From: Poriferisodalis sp965204195
GTDB lineage: Bacteria; Actinomycetota; Acidimicrobiia; Acidimicrobiales; Poriferisodalaceae
Direction of reading: 5' to 3'
Assembly (NCBI RefSeq): GCF_965204195.1
Contig: NZ_OZ241975.1
Location: 2,108,001-2,172,000, forward strand
DNA: 64,000 nucleotides
Position 1 is the first letter of the stretch. Each line of letters starts with the position of its first letter. Below, one piece after another: positions 52,693 through 61,187 of the stretch. A program made the position numbers and the translations under genes. The notes under the pieces were generated by a model. That model was not told where the DNA came from. It did no database searches and was given only the letters and a program-made list of their open reading frames with translations.

Positions 52693-54720
52693 GTGAAGCT
52701 GCTGGTGGCAAACCGGGGCGAGATCGCGAGCCGTGTGTTCGCCACTGCTCGGCGGCTGGGCTGGCAGACCGTCGCGGTGTATGCCGAACCCGACCGCGAT
52801 GCGCCTTTCCTGCGCGACGCCGATGAGGCAATCTGCATCGGGCCGGCGGCACTCGATCGTTCGTACCTGGACATGAGCGCCATCGTTGCCGCGGGGTGTG
52901 ACAACCATGCCGATGCCGTGCATCCCGGCTACGGGTTCCTGTCCGAGAACGCGGCCTTCGCCCAGGCGGTCATCGATGCGGGCCTGGTCTGGGTGGGGCC
53001 GCATCCAGAGGCCATCGCTCAGATGGGAGCCAAGATCGAAGCACGTGCCTTGGCCGAGGCAGCCGGAGTGCCGACGATTCCGGGCGCGAGCGATGGCGAC
53101 CTAGCCGCTGCTGCCGATCAGATCGGCTTCCCGGTGCTGGTCAAGGCGTCGGCCGGTGGCGGCGGCAAGGGCATCCGGATCGTGCGCTCGGCCGGCGAGT
53201 TCGACACTGCGCTGAGTGAAGCGCGCACTGAGGCGACGCGCTCGTTCGGCGATGACCGGGTGATCATGGAGCGCTACATCTCCCAGCCGCGGCACGTCGA
53301 GGTACAGCTGATCGGCGACCGGCACGGCAACGTCGTCCATCTCGGCACCCGCGACTGCTCGTCGCAGCGCCGCTACCAGAAGCTGATCGAGGAAGCCCCG
53401 GCGCCGAATCTGCCTGCAGCCACCCGCGACGGCCTGCATGATGCCGCGGTGGCGCTCGCCCGGCACATCGGGTACGACAATGCGGGCACGGTGGAGTTCA
53501 TCGTCGATGCGGCATCCGGCGAGTTCTTCTTCTTGGAGATGAACACTCGCCTGCAGGTGGAGCATCCGGTGACCGAGGCGGTCACCGGCCTGGACCTGGT
53601 GGAACTCCAGTTGCGGGCGGCGACTGGCCAGCCGTTGGGCCTCGGCCAATCTGATGTGACGTTCACAGGGCACAGCATCGAGGCTCGCATCAACGCCGAG
53701 GATCCCTACGACGACTTCAGCCCGCGGGCAGGCCCGGTGCGCCACCTGTCGGTGCCTGCCGGCGTGCGTTGGGATGCCTCGGTCGCCGAAGGGTCCGAGG
53801 TCACTCCCTACTACGACCCGCTCATCGCCAAGCTGATCGTCACGCGCCCCGACCGGGCATCGGCGCTGGATGCGCTGCGCGATGCGCTCGATGGGCTCGT
53901 CGTGGGGCCCGTGCCTACCAATGCCGGTTTCCTGCGCTGGCTGACGGACATGCCCGCGCTGCGAAGCGGCGGGATGACCACCAACGTCATCGACGCACTG
54001 CAGCCCGACAGTCCCACCAGCGCACCCGGCCTCGGCGAGAAGTCTGGCGATGCGACAGAGCCACCCGGATCGGGAGCGATGCCAGCGCCACCGTTGGTGG
54101 ACGATGCTGCACCAGTAGCGGCAGCGGCATGGCTGACCCGGCTGCGGTGCCAGCGGGCCGCCCAGCCAGCCGGCCCCTGGTCGGCGCTCGGGTCGTTCCG
54201 CCTGACTGAGCACCGTGCCGAGGCAGCAGTTCTGCTGCGTGACAGCGCAGGCCTGCTGCACGAGGTCAGCGCCGAAGCCATGAACGGCACCGGCAGTGAC
54301 GCGCCGACCGGCCCGACGGCGAACGACCCGCGGCAAGCGCCCCCCAACCTCGCCACGGCCAGCAGCGCCAATGCCGGTTCCGTGGCGGTCAACATCGCCG
54401 GGCACACCGTCACCTTCGAGGTGCCCGACCGGTCCGACGCGTGGGCACCCACCGCAACCGACGACACCGGCTCGGTCGACGCTGTTGCAGCGCCCTTCCC
54501 CGCCGTGGTTGTCCAAGTTCCCGTCGTCATTGGCGACGTGGTGGCCGCCGGCGACGTGGTCGTGGTGGTGGAGGCGATGAAGATGCTCCACTCGTTGACA
54601 GCGCACGGGGCCGGAACGGTCGCCGAGATCCGCTGCAGCGCCGGCGACGCCGTCGAAGCCAACCAAATCCTCGTCAGCTTCGAACAGCACGGGCACGACC
54701 TGCCGCCCGATCCTGCTTGA
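52693..54720 (+). CDS. Acyl-CoA carboxylase biotin carboxylase/biotin carrier (alpha) subunit
   Basis: A 675-residue protein. Biotin carboxylase domain (1-450): LLVANRGEIASRVFATARRL, the ATP-grasp loop KASAGGGGKGIRIV, EFFFLEMNTRLQVEHPVTE and SIEARINAEDP. A linker follows. The C-terminal biotinyl domain has VVVVEAMKMLHSLTAHGAG, with the biotinylated lysine in AMKM. It carboxylates biotin for the adjacent transferase. GTG 52693 has AGGCAGG upstream and gives the family N terminus; ATG 52657 would add 12 unrelated residues. Confidence 0.9.
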   Translation: MKLLVANRGEIASRVFATARRLGWQTVAVYAEPDRDAPFLRDADEAICIGPAALDRSYLDMSAIVAAGCDNHADAVHPGYGFLSENAAFAQAVIDAGLVWVGPHPEAIAQMGAKIEARALAEAAGVPTIPGASDGDLAAAADQIGFPVLVKASAGGGGKGIRIVRSAGEFDTALSEARTEATRSFGDDRVIMERYISQPRHVEVQLIGDRHGNVVHLGTRDCSSQRRYQKLIEEAPAPNLPAATRDGLHDAAVALARHIGYDNAGTVEFIVDAASGEFFFLEMNTRLQVEHPVTEAVTGLDLVELQLRAATGQPLGLGQSDVTFTGHSIEARINAEDPYDDFSPRAGPVRHLSVPAGVRWDASVAEGSEVTPYYDPLIAKLIVTRPDRASALDALRDALDGLVVGPVPTNAGFLRWLTDMPALRSGGMTTNVIDALQPDSPTSAPGLGEKSGDATEPPGSGAMPAPPLVDDAAPVAAAAWLTRLRCQRAAQPAGPWSALGSFRLTEHRAEAAVLLRDSAGLLHEVSAEAMNGTGSDAPTGPTANDPRQAPPNLATASSANAGSVAVNIAGHTVTFEVPDRSDAWAPTATDDTGSVDAVAAPFPAVVVQVPVVIGDVVAAGDVVVVVEAMKMLHSLTAHGAGTVAEIRCSAGDAVEANQILVSFEQHGHDLPPDPA

Positions 54721-54757
54721 CAGCGCCGAGCACGCCTGACTCGACGGGTCCAGCCGT

Positions 54758-56080
54758 CTAGACGAGCCCGAGCGGGAGGGTCGTCAGCACCTCATTGCCG
54801 GTCTCGGTGATCAGCACCTGCTCTTCCAGCTTCACGCCCTCGCCGCCGGACCGCGCACCGATGAAGGCTTCGACACACATCACCATGCCCGGTTCGAGCA
54901 CGCCGTCGTAGCCACCGGCGTCCCACTTGTGACGGTGGTAGATGGCCGGGTACTCGTCGCACAGCCCGACCCCGTGTGAGATGACCGTGTAGCCGCGGTA
55001 GCAGTCGGGGTCGGGGTACCACGCCTTGTCAGTGATCTCGCGCAGCGTGGCTCCGGGCTGATGCAGTTCGGAATTGCGATGGATCTGCTCGACGGCGAGC
55101 GACCAGCAGTCCTGTTGTGCCGCCGTCGGGGCGCCGCCCCCGCACCGCCATGTGCGCGACATATCGACGCACATTCCGTACGCGCCCACCAGATCAGTAT
55201 CGAAACCCATGAGCTCCCCAGACTGGACCCGACGGCTGCTGGCCTCGTGATACCAGGGGTTCGTTCTGGGCCCCGATGACAGCAGCCTCGTCTCGATCCA
55301 CTCCCCGTAACGGCGCAGGCTCCCGGCCCACAGTTCCGCCCACAGATCGAACTCGCTCACCCCCGGTTCGAACATGGCTTGCATCTCGTCGATGGCAGAT
55401 TCGCATGCGTGGATAGCGCAGCGCATGGCGGCGAGGTCGTCGGGACCCTTCACCGCACGCGCCAGTTCCATGATCGGACCTGCGCTCACCAGTTCGACGC
55501 CGTGGGATTCCAGAGCGCGATACCCCGCCAGATCAAGCTGGTCCACCGCCAGCCGCCGTGTTCCTCGGGTCACATCAGCCAGCAGTTCGGCTATCTCCGA
55601 CGCCCAGCGCCCGGCGATCTCCTCTGACCTCGGTCCCGCCTTGAAATAGATGTACGACGTCCCCGGCCGGATCTCGTCGACTGCTTCTGAGTGCGCGTCC
55701 AGGAACTCCCCATCGGAGAACTCGAACACGACCACAGGGCCCTCTGTCGCAACGAACGCATACCGGACGGCGTTGTGCATGGTCCATAGCGACATGTTCG
55801 TGGTGTCGGTGGCGTAGCGGATGTTCAGCGGGTCGTACAGCAGCGCCGCATCGCAGTCCGCGCTGCGCAGCTGCTCGCGGACCCGTTCCACGCGGTACCG
55901 GCGCAGCGCTGAGCGGTCGGGAAGCTGCAGCCCCGCAGCAACCCACTCGGCCTCCAGATCGGCACCCGGGCCGAGCGCATGCATGTTGAGGTCGGTGTGG
56001 TCCAGGAACCACTCGGGAGGCTCGGCCCGGCCGACGCCGATCTTGGGTTTGTGGTGGCGTTCGAACCCCTGCAGTGCCAT
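54758..56080 (-). CDS. M24 metallo-family protein, DddP-like (candidate DMSP lyase)
   Basis: A 440-residue creatinase/aminopeptidase-fold (M24) protein. It closely resembles DMSP lyase DddP as I recall it: DPLNIRYATDTTNMSLWTMHN (split over 83-103), GEWIETRLLSSGPRTNPWYH, GFDTDLVGAYGMCVDMSRTW, SHGVGLCDEYPAIY and KLEEQVLITETG. The six DddP metal ligands (D295, D297, D307, H371, E406, E421 in Ruegeria) correspond to Asp294, Asp296, Asp306, His369, Glu404 and Glu419. It may cleave dimethylsulfoniopropionate to DMS and acrylate; other M24 activities are possible. It converges on the carboxylase. Confidence 0.78.
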   Translation of the reverse strand: MALQGFERHHKPKIGVGRAEPPEWFLDHTDLNMHALGPGADLEAEWVAAGLQLPDRSALRRYRVERVREQLRSADCDAALLYDPLNIRYATDTTNMSLWTMHNAVRYAFVATEGPVVVFEFSDGEFLDAHSEAVDEIRPGTSYIYFKAGPRSEEIAGRWASEIAELLADVTRGTRRLAVDQLDLAGYRALESHGVELVSAGPIMELARAVKGPDDLAAMRCAIHACESAIDEMQAMFEPGVSEFDLWAELWAGSLRRYGEWIETRLLSSGPRTNPWYHEASSRRVQSGELMGFDTDLVGAYGMCVDMSRTWRCGGGAPTAAQQDCWSLAVEQIHRNSELHQPGATLREITDKAWYPDPDCYRGYTVISHGVGLCDEYPAIYHRHKWDAGGYDGVLEPGMVMCVEAFIGARSGGEGVKLEEQVLITETGNEVLTTLPLGLV

Positions 56081-56160
56081 GACCGCTCGCCCCTCCCAAG
56101 GTCTGCACAGCCCCGCTGTGAGGCCGAGACACTGATGCGCGGCGAGCCTAGGGTCTAGGA

Positions 56161-57066
56161 ATGACCGCAGAAGGACATGACGGCGGGGCCGCCGGCACGC
56201 TCACCGGTATCACCATTCACCCCATCAAGGGCTGCCGCCGCGTCGAGCTCGATTCGGCTCTGGTCACGGCAACAGGGCTCGAAGGCGACCGTGCATGGCA
56301 GGTGGTGACGGCCCCCAACGACACCGAGGCACTCGGGGAAGCGGTCACCCAGCGTCGCAATGCGGCGCTTGCCACCGTCGCTCCCGTGCCGATCGACGGC
56401 GGCCTGACGATCAGCGCACCCGGCATGGGCACGATCGACGTGAAGCGGCCCGATGTCAATGACACCACGGTTCTCGCGCTGATCGGCGATGAAGTGGCGT
56501 GCGCAGATGCAGGAGACGAGGCGGCCGAGTTCCTCAGCGAGGTGCTCGGCTTCCCGGCCAGACTCGCAGCGCTGACCCCTGAGTCATCCCGTCCGATGCG
56601 ACTGTTCCGGGGACGCCTCACCGGTTTCGCTGACGCGGCCCCGGTGCTGGTTGCCAACACGGCCTCGCTCGACGATCTGGTGGAGCGGGCATCGGAGCCC
56701 TTCGGCATCGAGCGTTTCCGGGCGAATCTCATCGTGACCAATGACGAACCGTGGTCGGAGGACACCTGGACGGAGTTCTCGATCGGCCCGGCCCAGCTCA
56801 GCGCTCGCGTGGTGTGGCCCCGCTGCGCCGTCCCCCAGATCGACCAGGAAACCGGCGAGCGCCACCGCGAGCCCGCCCTGGTGCTGCGCAGGCATCGCTG
56901 GTGTTCGGTCGCGGAAGGCTTCTCGCCGGGCATGCGAGGCATGCTGGAGGGCAATGCCATGTTCGGCATCGCCTGCACCATCGACCCCGAAGGCGCCGTG
57001 GTCTCCGTAGGCGACCCGGTAACCGTCACAGCCACCGGGCCACCCCTGCTCGACCCGCCTCAGTAA
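56161..57066 (+). CDS. MOSC domain protein
   Basis: A 301-residue protein with an N-terminal MOSC-N beta-barrel (LTGITIHPIKGCRRVELDSA, GLEGDRAWQVV) and a MOSC domain (IERFRANLIVTNDEPWSEDT, VVWPRCAVPQIDQETGERHR with the conserved cysteine, and the final FGIACTIDPEGAVVSVGDPV). MOSC proteins bind molybdenum cofactor or sulfur and include YcbX and mARC, which reduce N-hydroxylated compounds. It lies divergently from the DddP-like gene with 80 bases between. Confidence 0.85.
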   Translation: MTAEGHDGGAAGTLTGITIHPIKGCRRVELDSALVTATGLEGDRAWQVVTAPNDTEALGEAVTQRRNAALATVAPVPIDGGLTISAPGMGTIDVKRPDVNDTTVLALIGDEVACADAGDEAAEFLSEVLGFPARLAALTPESSRPMRLFRGRLTGFADAAPVLVANTASLDDLVERASEPFGIERFRANLIVTNDEPWSEDTWTEFSIGPAQLSARVVWPRCAVPQIDQETGERHREPALVLRRHRWCSVAEGFSPGMRGMLEGNAMFGIACTIDPEGAVVSVGDPVTVTATGPPLLDPPQ

Positions 57067-57081
57067 ACACTCAGAGCCTCG

Positions 57082-57125
57082 TCTGACAATAATTTCTACC
57101 TATTTCAGTAGATTTCGTTGTAGTT
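57082..57125 (+). promoter_or_regulatory. AT-rich segment upstream of vapBC
   Basis: The stretch from TCTGACAATAATTTCTACC to the following TTTCGTTGTAGTTTCG is far richer in A/T than its surroundings and includes a near-palindrome CTAC...GTAG. Toxin-antitoxin operons are usually autoregulated at such sites. A -10-like TACAAT also occurs at 57220-57225, inside the annotated vapB start region. Confidence 0.35.
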
Positions 57126-57211
57126 TCGTCGGACGTATCAGCAGAGCGCATCAGTCGGGCCTCGCGGCCCGCCTGTCGCGCACGCCTTCACCGAGCAGAA
57201 GGACCCACGCA

Positions 57212-57472
57212 ATGCCTAGTACAATACCTTTTGTGAAACCTCTGATGAAGCAGACCACGGTGTACCTGCCCGAAGAACTCAAGCACGACCTCAAGATGAT
57301 CGCCAAGCAGGAAAATCGGACTGAGGCATCCATCATCCGCGAAGCGCTGGAGGAAGCAATCGCACGTCGCGAGAGGCGGCCGAACTTTCCGCTGTTCGAG
57401 GACGGCTGGGGCGACCCGACGCTTGCTGAACGGGTCGATGAAATCCTCGAGGAACTGCGCTTCGGTTCGTGA
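57212..57472 (+). CDS. vapB: Ribbon-helix-helix antitoxin (VapB-like)
   Basis: An 86-residue antitoxin. The ribbon-helix-helix part is KQTTVYLPEELKHDLKMIAK and ENRTEASIIREALEEAIAR; the acidic C terminus (PLFEDGWGDPTLAERVDEIL) should wrap the toxin. ATG 57212 follows AGAAGGA by about nine bases. Alternative starts GTG 57233 and ATG 57245 are closer to the RHH core and could be used if TACAAT 57220-57225 is the -10 box. Overlaps vapC by four bases. Confidence 0.85.
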   Translation: MPSTIPFVKPLMKQTTVYLPEELKHDLKMIAKQENRTEASIIREALEEAIARRERRPNFPLFEDGWGDPTLAERVDEILEELRFGS

Positions 57473-57888
57473 TCGTCGACACCAGCGTTCTCCTGGCGGC
57501 ACTGGTTCCCGATCAGCAACTGCATGCCTCCTGCCGGGCGCTTCTGTCGGCTGCACGGTCGATGGTGGTCTCACCGCTCGTGCTCGCCGAGATCGACTAC
57601 TTCGCCGCGCGCATCGCCGGCGTCGATGCTGAACTGGCGATTCTGGACGAACTTGGATCGGGCATGTTTGAACTCGCCCCGTTCGAACGCGTCGACCTCA
57701 TCCGTGCGAGAGCCGTCATTGAGCGATACCGGGACCTGCGGCTGGGCCTGACCGACGCGTCACTCGTGGTCCTCGCCCACCGCCACGGAACCCACGAGAT
57801 CGCGACGCTCGACGAACGGCACTTCCGCGTCGTTCGATCGCTGACCGGTCAGGCGTTCACACTCTTGCCCGCGGACCTTCCCGAATAG
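57469..57888 (+). CDS. vapC: PIN-domain ribonuclease toxin (VapC-like)
   Basis: A 139-residue PIN-domain toxin. Acidic residues of the active site are seen in IVDTSVLLAALVPD (first Asp), VLAEIDYF (Glu), GLTDASLVVLAHRHG (Asp) and IATLDERHFRVV (last Asp). Starts at GTG 57469, overlapping the antitoxin stop (GTGA). VapC toxins cleave specific tRNA or rRNA sites; target unknown. Confidence 0.88.
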   Translation: MIVDTSVLLAALVPDQQLHASCRALLSAARSMVVSPLVLAEIDYFAARIAGVDAELAILDELGSGMFELAPFERVDLIRARAVIERYRDLRLGLTDASLVVLAHRHGTHEIATLDERHFRVVRSLTGQAFTLLPADLPE

Positions 57889-58316
57889 CCCTGCGAGCCG
57901 GCCTGTATCAGCGGACCCGTGAGTCGGCGGATCGGAGCACCCCCCGATCGGCCAGGTCGGCTATCTCGCCGGAGGTGGCGCCGAGTTCTGCCATGACCTC
58001 GGCAGGGTTCACGACTTCGTCAAACAGGTCGCCCACCTGATCCATTACATAGGGCAGCGCCGACGCCGGGACAGACCGAGCCGTACAACGTGCAGGTCAC
58101 GCCCGGCGACGGCACGCTCACCGTCAGCATGAGCTGCTTGGGAGCGGCGGACGGCGACTCAAGACCAAAGACGCTCACTGCATTCTTCGAGCCGGGCACA
58201 GCGGCAACTGCCGATCTCGCTGAACCCCCAACGAGGCTCTGAGAAGGCGACGGGCGCAGCCGGCATGTTTCTGCCCGCGATCTGCAGCATGCAGCCCTGT
58301 AGTAACGTCCGCATCC
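57889..58316. other. Gap of 428 bases with gene remnants
   Basis: No complete gene. On the minus strand, 57908 to about 58090 keeps an open frame reading VMDQVGDLFDEVVNPAEVMA and ELGATSGEIADLADRGVL before a TGA (57910-57908). This resembles the C-terminal end of some CaiB CoA-transferases but is too short to be sure. On the plus strand, 58072-58242 holds a fibronectin III remnant (separate entry). TAGTAA at 58300-58305 could be a weak -10 box for the secreted-protein gene. Confidence 0.4.
58072..58242 (+). pseudogene. Fibronectin type III domain remnant
   Basis: The frame reads QTEPYNVQVTPGDGTLTVSM, then degenerate sequence to TGA at 58240-58242. It matches the opening of the FN3 domain in the secreted protein downstream (DVRVVPGDGSLTVSW), so it is probably a decayed paralog or a detached piece. 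It has no start codon or ribosome site of its own. Confidence 0.5.
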
Positions 58317-61187
58317 ATGAACATCGAGAGGAGAGACAATGACTGCTCCAGCACGCACACCGACCCTGCCAACACGCATGTTCGGGGGGGGGGGGGTAGA
58401 CGTTCCGCCCTCAAGCTGACGCTGGCCGCAGCGGTCAGCGTGCTCATGGTCAGCTCCGCGCTCATGTTGCCCGCCCAGCCGGCCGAGGCGCAGTCCCGCC
58501 TCGGCGGCGCGTTGGTGAGCAACATCGGGCAAAGTGACGTGGGGGGGATCAATTTCCTCACCTCACGCCTGCATGCACAGGGATTCACGACCGGAGACCA
58601 CGCCTCGGGCTACGGCCTCATGAGCATCGAGGTCGACACGTCAGCAGTCGGTGCTCCTGCGGGTGTGAGGGTCGAGTTGTGGTCCGCGGCCAGCGATGGA
58701 ACCCCGGACGCGAAACTCGGGAATCTGACCGTCCCGTCGACCATCTCCAGCGGCGCCACGACCTTCGCCGCGCCGACGGGCACCTGGCTCAGAGCGAACA
58801 CCACCTATTTCGTGGTGCTGTACCGGGCGTCGGGCAGTGGCGGGACTATGCGGACGACGGACGCCACAACTGAGGATTCAGGAGCCGCATCGGGCTGGAG
58901 CCTCCAGAATCAGTATTGGCGTGCAAGCGGAGGAGCCTGGACAAGTTCAGCCCCGAGGATCAAGATCCGCGTCAACGGCGCGATCCCGTACCCGTGGCCG
59001 GAGGGAACCCGGCATCAGAGCGAACGCCAGGTCTGGTCCACCACGATGTCGGCGAAGAACCTCGAGCCGACGAGATGGGGCACGAACTCGTCCGGCTGCA
59101 AGGCCGGTGTGTCGGGGGGTACTTGCCCCGTCGCGATGGGCAGCAACAGTTTCGCTTACGCGGGCAATAGCTACACCATCACCGATTTCTATCACCGCGC
59201 CGGCACTCTGTCCGCGGGCTTGAGCTCGACCAGCGCCGCCGCTATCGACGCTGCGAAGTCGCTGATGCTGATCGTCGAGTATCCCGCTGGCGCCAAATTG
59301 CGGTTGCCGCTGAGGAATCTGACCGCCAGCGGTACTTCGGCCACCGCCTCCTGGCCCGTCGACGACATGGGCTGGGGCTCGTACGGTAAGCCACACTCCG
59401 ACCCACAACGCAATCCCGCCGTGTGGGGGGCTTACGACGCGGGTGTGACTCTGGCGGTGGTGGAGGTGCCGGAGCCTGTGACCGTGACCGTGACGAGTCC
59501 GGCGGCGCGCACGCACACGGTGACCGTGTCGGTGCCCACGGCGGTCACCCGGCAGACCCAGATATCCTTGTCCACCTACGGCAGGGTCGGCCACCGTGTG
59601 CAGACGGACCTGAGGGATCCCGACCTGATAAGCCATTGCGATCCGATCGATCCGTGGGACCCCGTCTTCCTGAATAACGATCGCAAGTATCCGATGGCCT
59701 ACATCCAGGCGGGGCAGCGGAGCACCACGTTCAACCTGTGCATCATGGAAGTCCAGCACGACGTGGCGAACCAGACGCTGACATCGCAGGTCACCGTGTA
59801 CCACCCCTGGGGGAAGTCGTCGGTGACCTACGACATCAACGTCGGCAGCGCCAACGTCGGCAGCTCCGGGGCCGCGGAGTTCCGGGGCGGCGAAGGGCCG
59901 GGCTCGGGCGAGGAGCAGCAGCGCGACCCGCTGACGGCAGCGTTCGAGGACGTGCCGGAGGCACATGACGGCACGGAGTTCGCGTTCGGTGTGCGTCTGA
60001 GCGAGACGGTGGGGAGGTTCAGCCGGTCGCCGCGGCCGTCGTCGTTCGCGGTGACGGGGGGCCGGGTGATGGGCGTGGAGCAGGTCGGCGCCGGGCTGTG
60101 GCGGGTGAAGGTGCGGCCGGCGTCGCCGAGCGCCGTGGTGACGGTGACGCTCGCCGGCGGCCGGGACTGCGACCACGAGCCGTCGGGCGCGGTGTGCGCG
60201 CGGGACGGGCGGACGCTGTCGAACACGTCGTTCGCGAGGGTCGCGGCGGACCCCCAGCAGCAGCAGGCGGCGCTGACCACGCCGGAACCGGCCGACGTGC
60301 GGGTGGTGCCCGGCGACGGCAGCCTGACGGTGAGCTGGACGGCGGTGGCGCACCCGCGCCTCGCTGCGGAGCGGGTGCAGCACGCGCTGCGCTGGAGCCA
60401 GCAGGCGGGCGTGTGGGCCAACCCGCAGGGCAACAACGGCGTCGCCGTGCAGGCCGGTGTGAACAGCTACACCATCACCGGGCTCGAGAACGGCGTGGCG
60501 ACCGGGGTGTTCGTGCGCGCCTTCGTGGGCGGGCTCCGCTCCGAGCACAGCGAGCACTCGAGCGAGTGGGTCCGCGTGAAGGGCGAGTCGACGACGCCGC
60601 GGGCCGCCCAGGCCCAGACCGTGGCGGCGGCGTTCGACAAGATCCCCGCCGAACACGACGGGCGGACGGCGTTCGCGCTGGACGTGCAGTCAGGCGCCAA
60701 GCCCGCTGCGGACGCGTTCACGGTGACGAACGGGACCATCACGGGCGTGGAATCGCTGGACCCGGTGCTGTGGCGGGTGCGCGTCAAGCCGAAGTCCTGG
60801 AAGGACGTGACGGTCGCGCTCGGCGACGCGTCAGCGAAGGTCCCGGGCCCGGCACGCATCCGGGTCGCGGACGCCCGGGCGAAGGAAGGCAAGCACGCCT
60901 CGCTCGACTTCACGGTGACGCTGAGCCGCGCAGCATCGGGGCCGGTCTCGGTGCACTACGCGACCAACGACGGCACAGCAACGACGGGGGCGGACTACAC
61001 CGCCGCGTCGGGCACGCTGACCTTTGCGCCGGGCGAGACGCACAAGACGATCTCAGTGACGCTGCTCGACGACGCCATCAACGAGAGCAAAGAAACCCTC
61101 ACGCTCAAGCTCTCGAACCCCCAAGGAGCGTTCCTGCGCGCAATGCACCGCAACGCAAACGGAATCATCAAAAACGACGACCCCTAG
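58317..61187 (+). CDS. Large secreted protein with choice-of-anchor-like, FN3 and Calx-beta domains
   Basis: A 956-codon frame. A signal peptide (residues 28-58, RRSALKLTLAAAVSVLMV then AQPAEA with cleavage before QS) follows a glycine stretch encoded by poly-G. Then a choice-of-anchor-type lectin-like domain (60-205, AQGFTTGDHASGYGLMSIEV), a beta-rich middle, two related modules starting LTAAFEDVPEAHDGTEFAF and VAAAFDKIPAEHDGRTAFAL, an FN3 domain (about 655-750) and a terminal Calx-beta domain (846-956, NDGTATTGADYTAASGTLTF). No LPXTG or C-terminal helix. ATG 58317 has no Shine-Dalgarno; the better start ATG 58339 is out of frame with 13 G. Confidence 0.85.
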   Translation: MNIERRDNDCSSTHTDPANTHVRGGGGRRSALKLTLAAAVSVLMVSSALMLPAQPAEAQSRLGGALVSNIGQSDVGGINFLTSRLHAQGFTTGDHASGYGLMSIEVDTSAVGAPAGVRVELWSAASDGTPDAKLGNLTVPSTISSGATTFAAPTGTWLRANTTYFVVLYRASGSGGTMRTTDATTEDSGAASGWSLQNQYWRASGGAWTSSAPRIKIRVNGAIPYPWPEGTRHQSERQVWSTTMSAKNLEPTRWGTNSSGCKAGVSGGTCPVAMGSNSFAYAGNSYTITDFYHRAGTLSAGLSSTSAAAIDAAKSLMLIVEYPAGAKLRLPLRNLTASGTSATASWPVDDMGWGSYGKPHSDPQRNPAVWGAYDAGVTLAVVEVPEPVTVTVTSPAARTHTVTVSVPTAVTRQTQISLSTYGRVGHRVQTDLRDPDLISHCDPIDPWDPVFLNNDRKYPMAYIQAGQRSTTFNLCIMEVQHDVANQTLTSQVTVYHPWGKSSVTYDINVGSANVGSSGAAEFRGGEGPGSGEEQQRDPLTAAFEDVPEAHDGTEFAFGVRLSETVGRFSRSPRPSSFAVTGGRVMGVEQVGAGLWRVKVRPASPSAVVTVTLAGGRDCDHEPSGAVCARDGRTLSNTSFARVAADPQQQQAALTTPEPADVRVVPGDGSLTVSWTAVAHPRLAAERVQHALRWSQQAGVWANPQGNNGVAVQAGVNSYTITGLENGVATGVFVRAFVGGLRSEHSEHSSEWVRVKGESTTPRAAQAQTVAAAFDKIPAEHDGRTAFALDVQSGAKPAADAFTVTNGTITGVESLDPVLWRVRVKPKSWKDVTVALGDASAKVPGPARIRVADARAKEGKHASLDFTVTLSRAASGPVSVHYATNDGTATTGADYTAASGTLTFAPGETHKTISVTLLDDAINESKETLTLKLSNPQGAFLRAMHRNANGIIKNDDP
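58327..58341 (+). promoter_or_regulatory. Strong Shine-Dalgarno and ATG out of frame with the secreted protein
   Basis: AGAGGAGAG (58327-58335) lies five bases (counted from GGAG) before ATG 58339, the best translation start in this part. With 13 G this ATG yields only a 26-residue peptide ending at TGA 58417. With 14 G (or 11, 17) it would continue into the signal peptide RRSALKLTLAAAV. Confidence 0.7.
58384..58396 (+). repeat. Homopolymer of 13 G before the signal peptide
   Basis: Thirteen consecutive guanines just upstream of the signal peptide codons. Changes of one unit would move translation from ATG 58339 in or out of the long frame. Confidence 0.95.

Noticed and set aside
58947..60656. 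Minus-strand open frame of 569 codons
   Set aside because: Arg/His/Pro-rich shadow of the secreted protein, with no recognisable motif or ribosome site.
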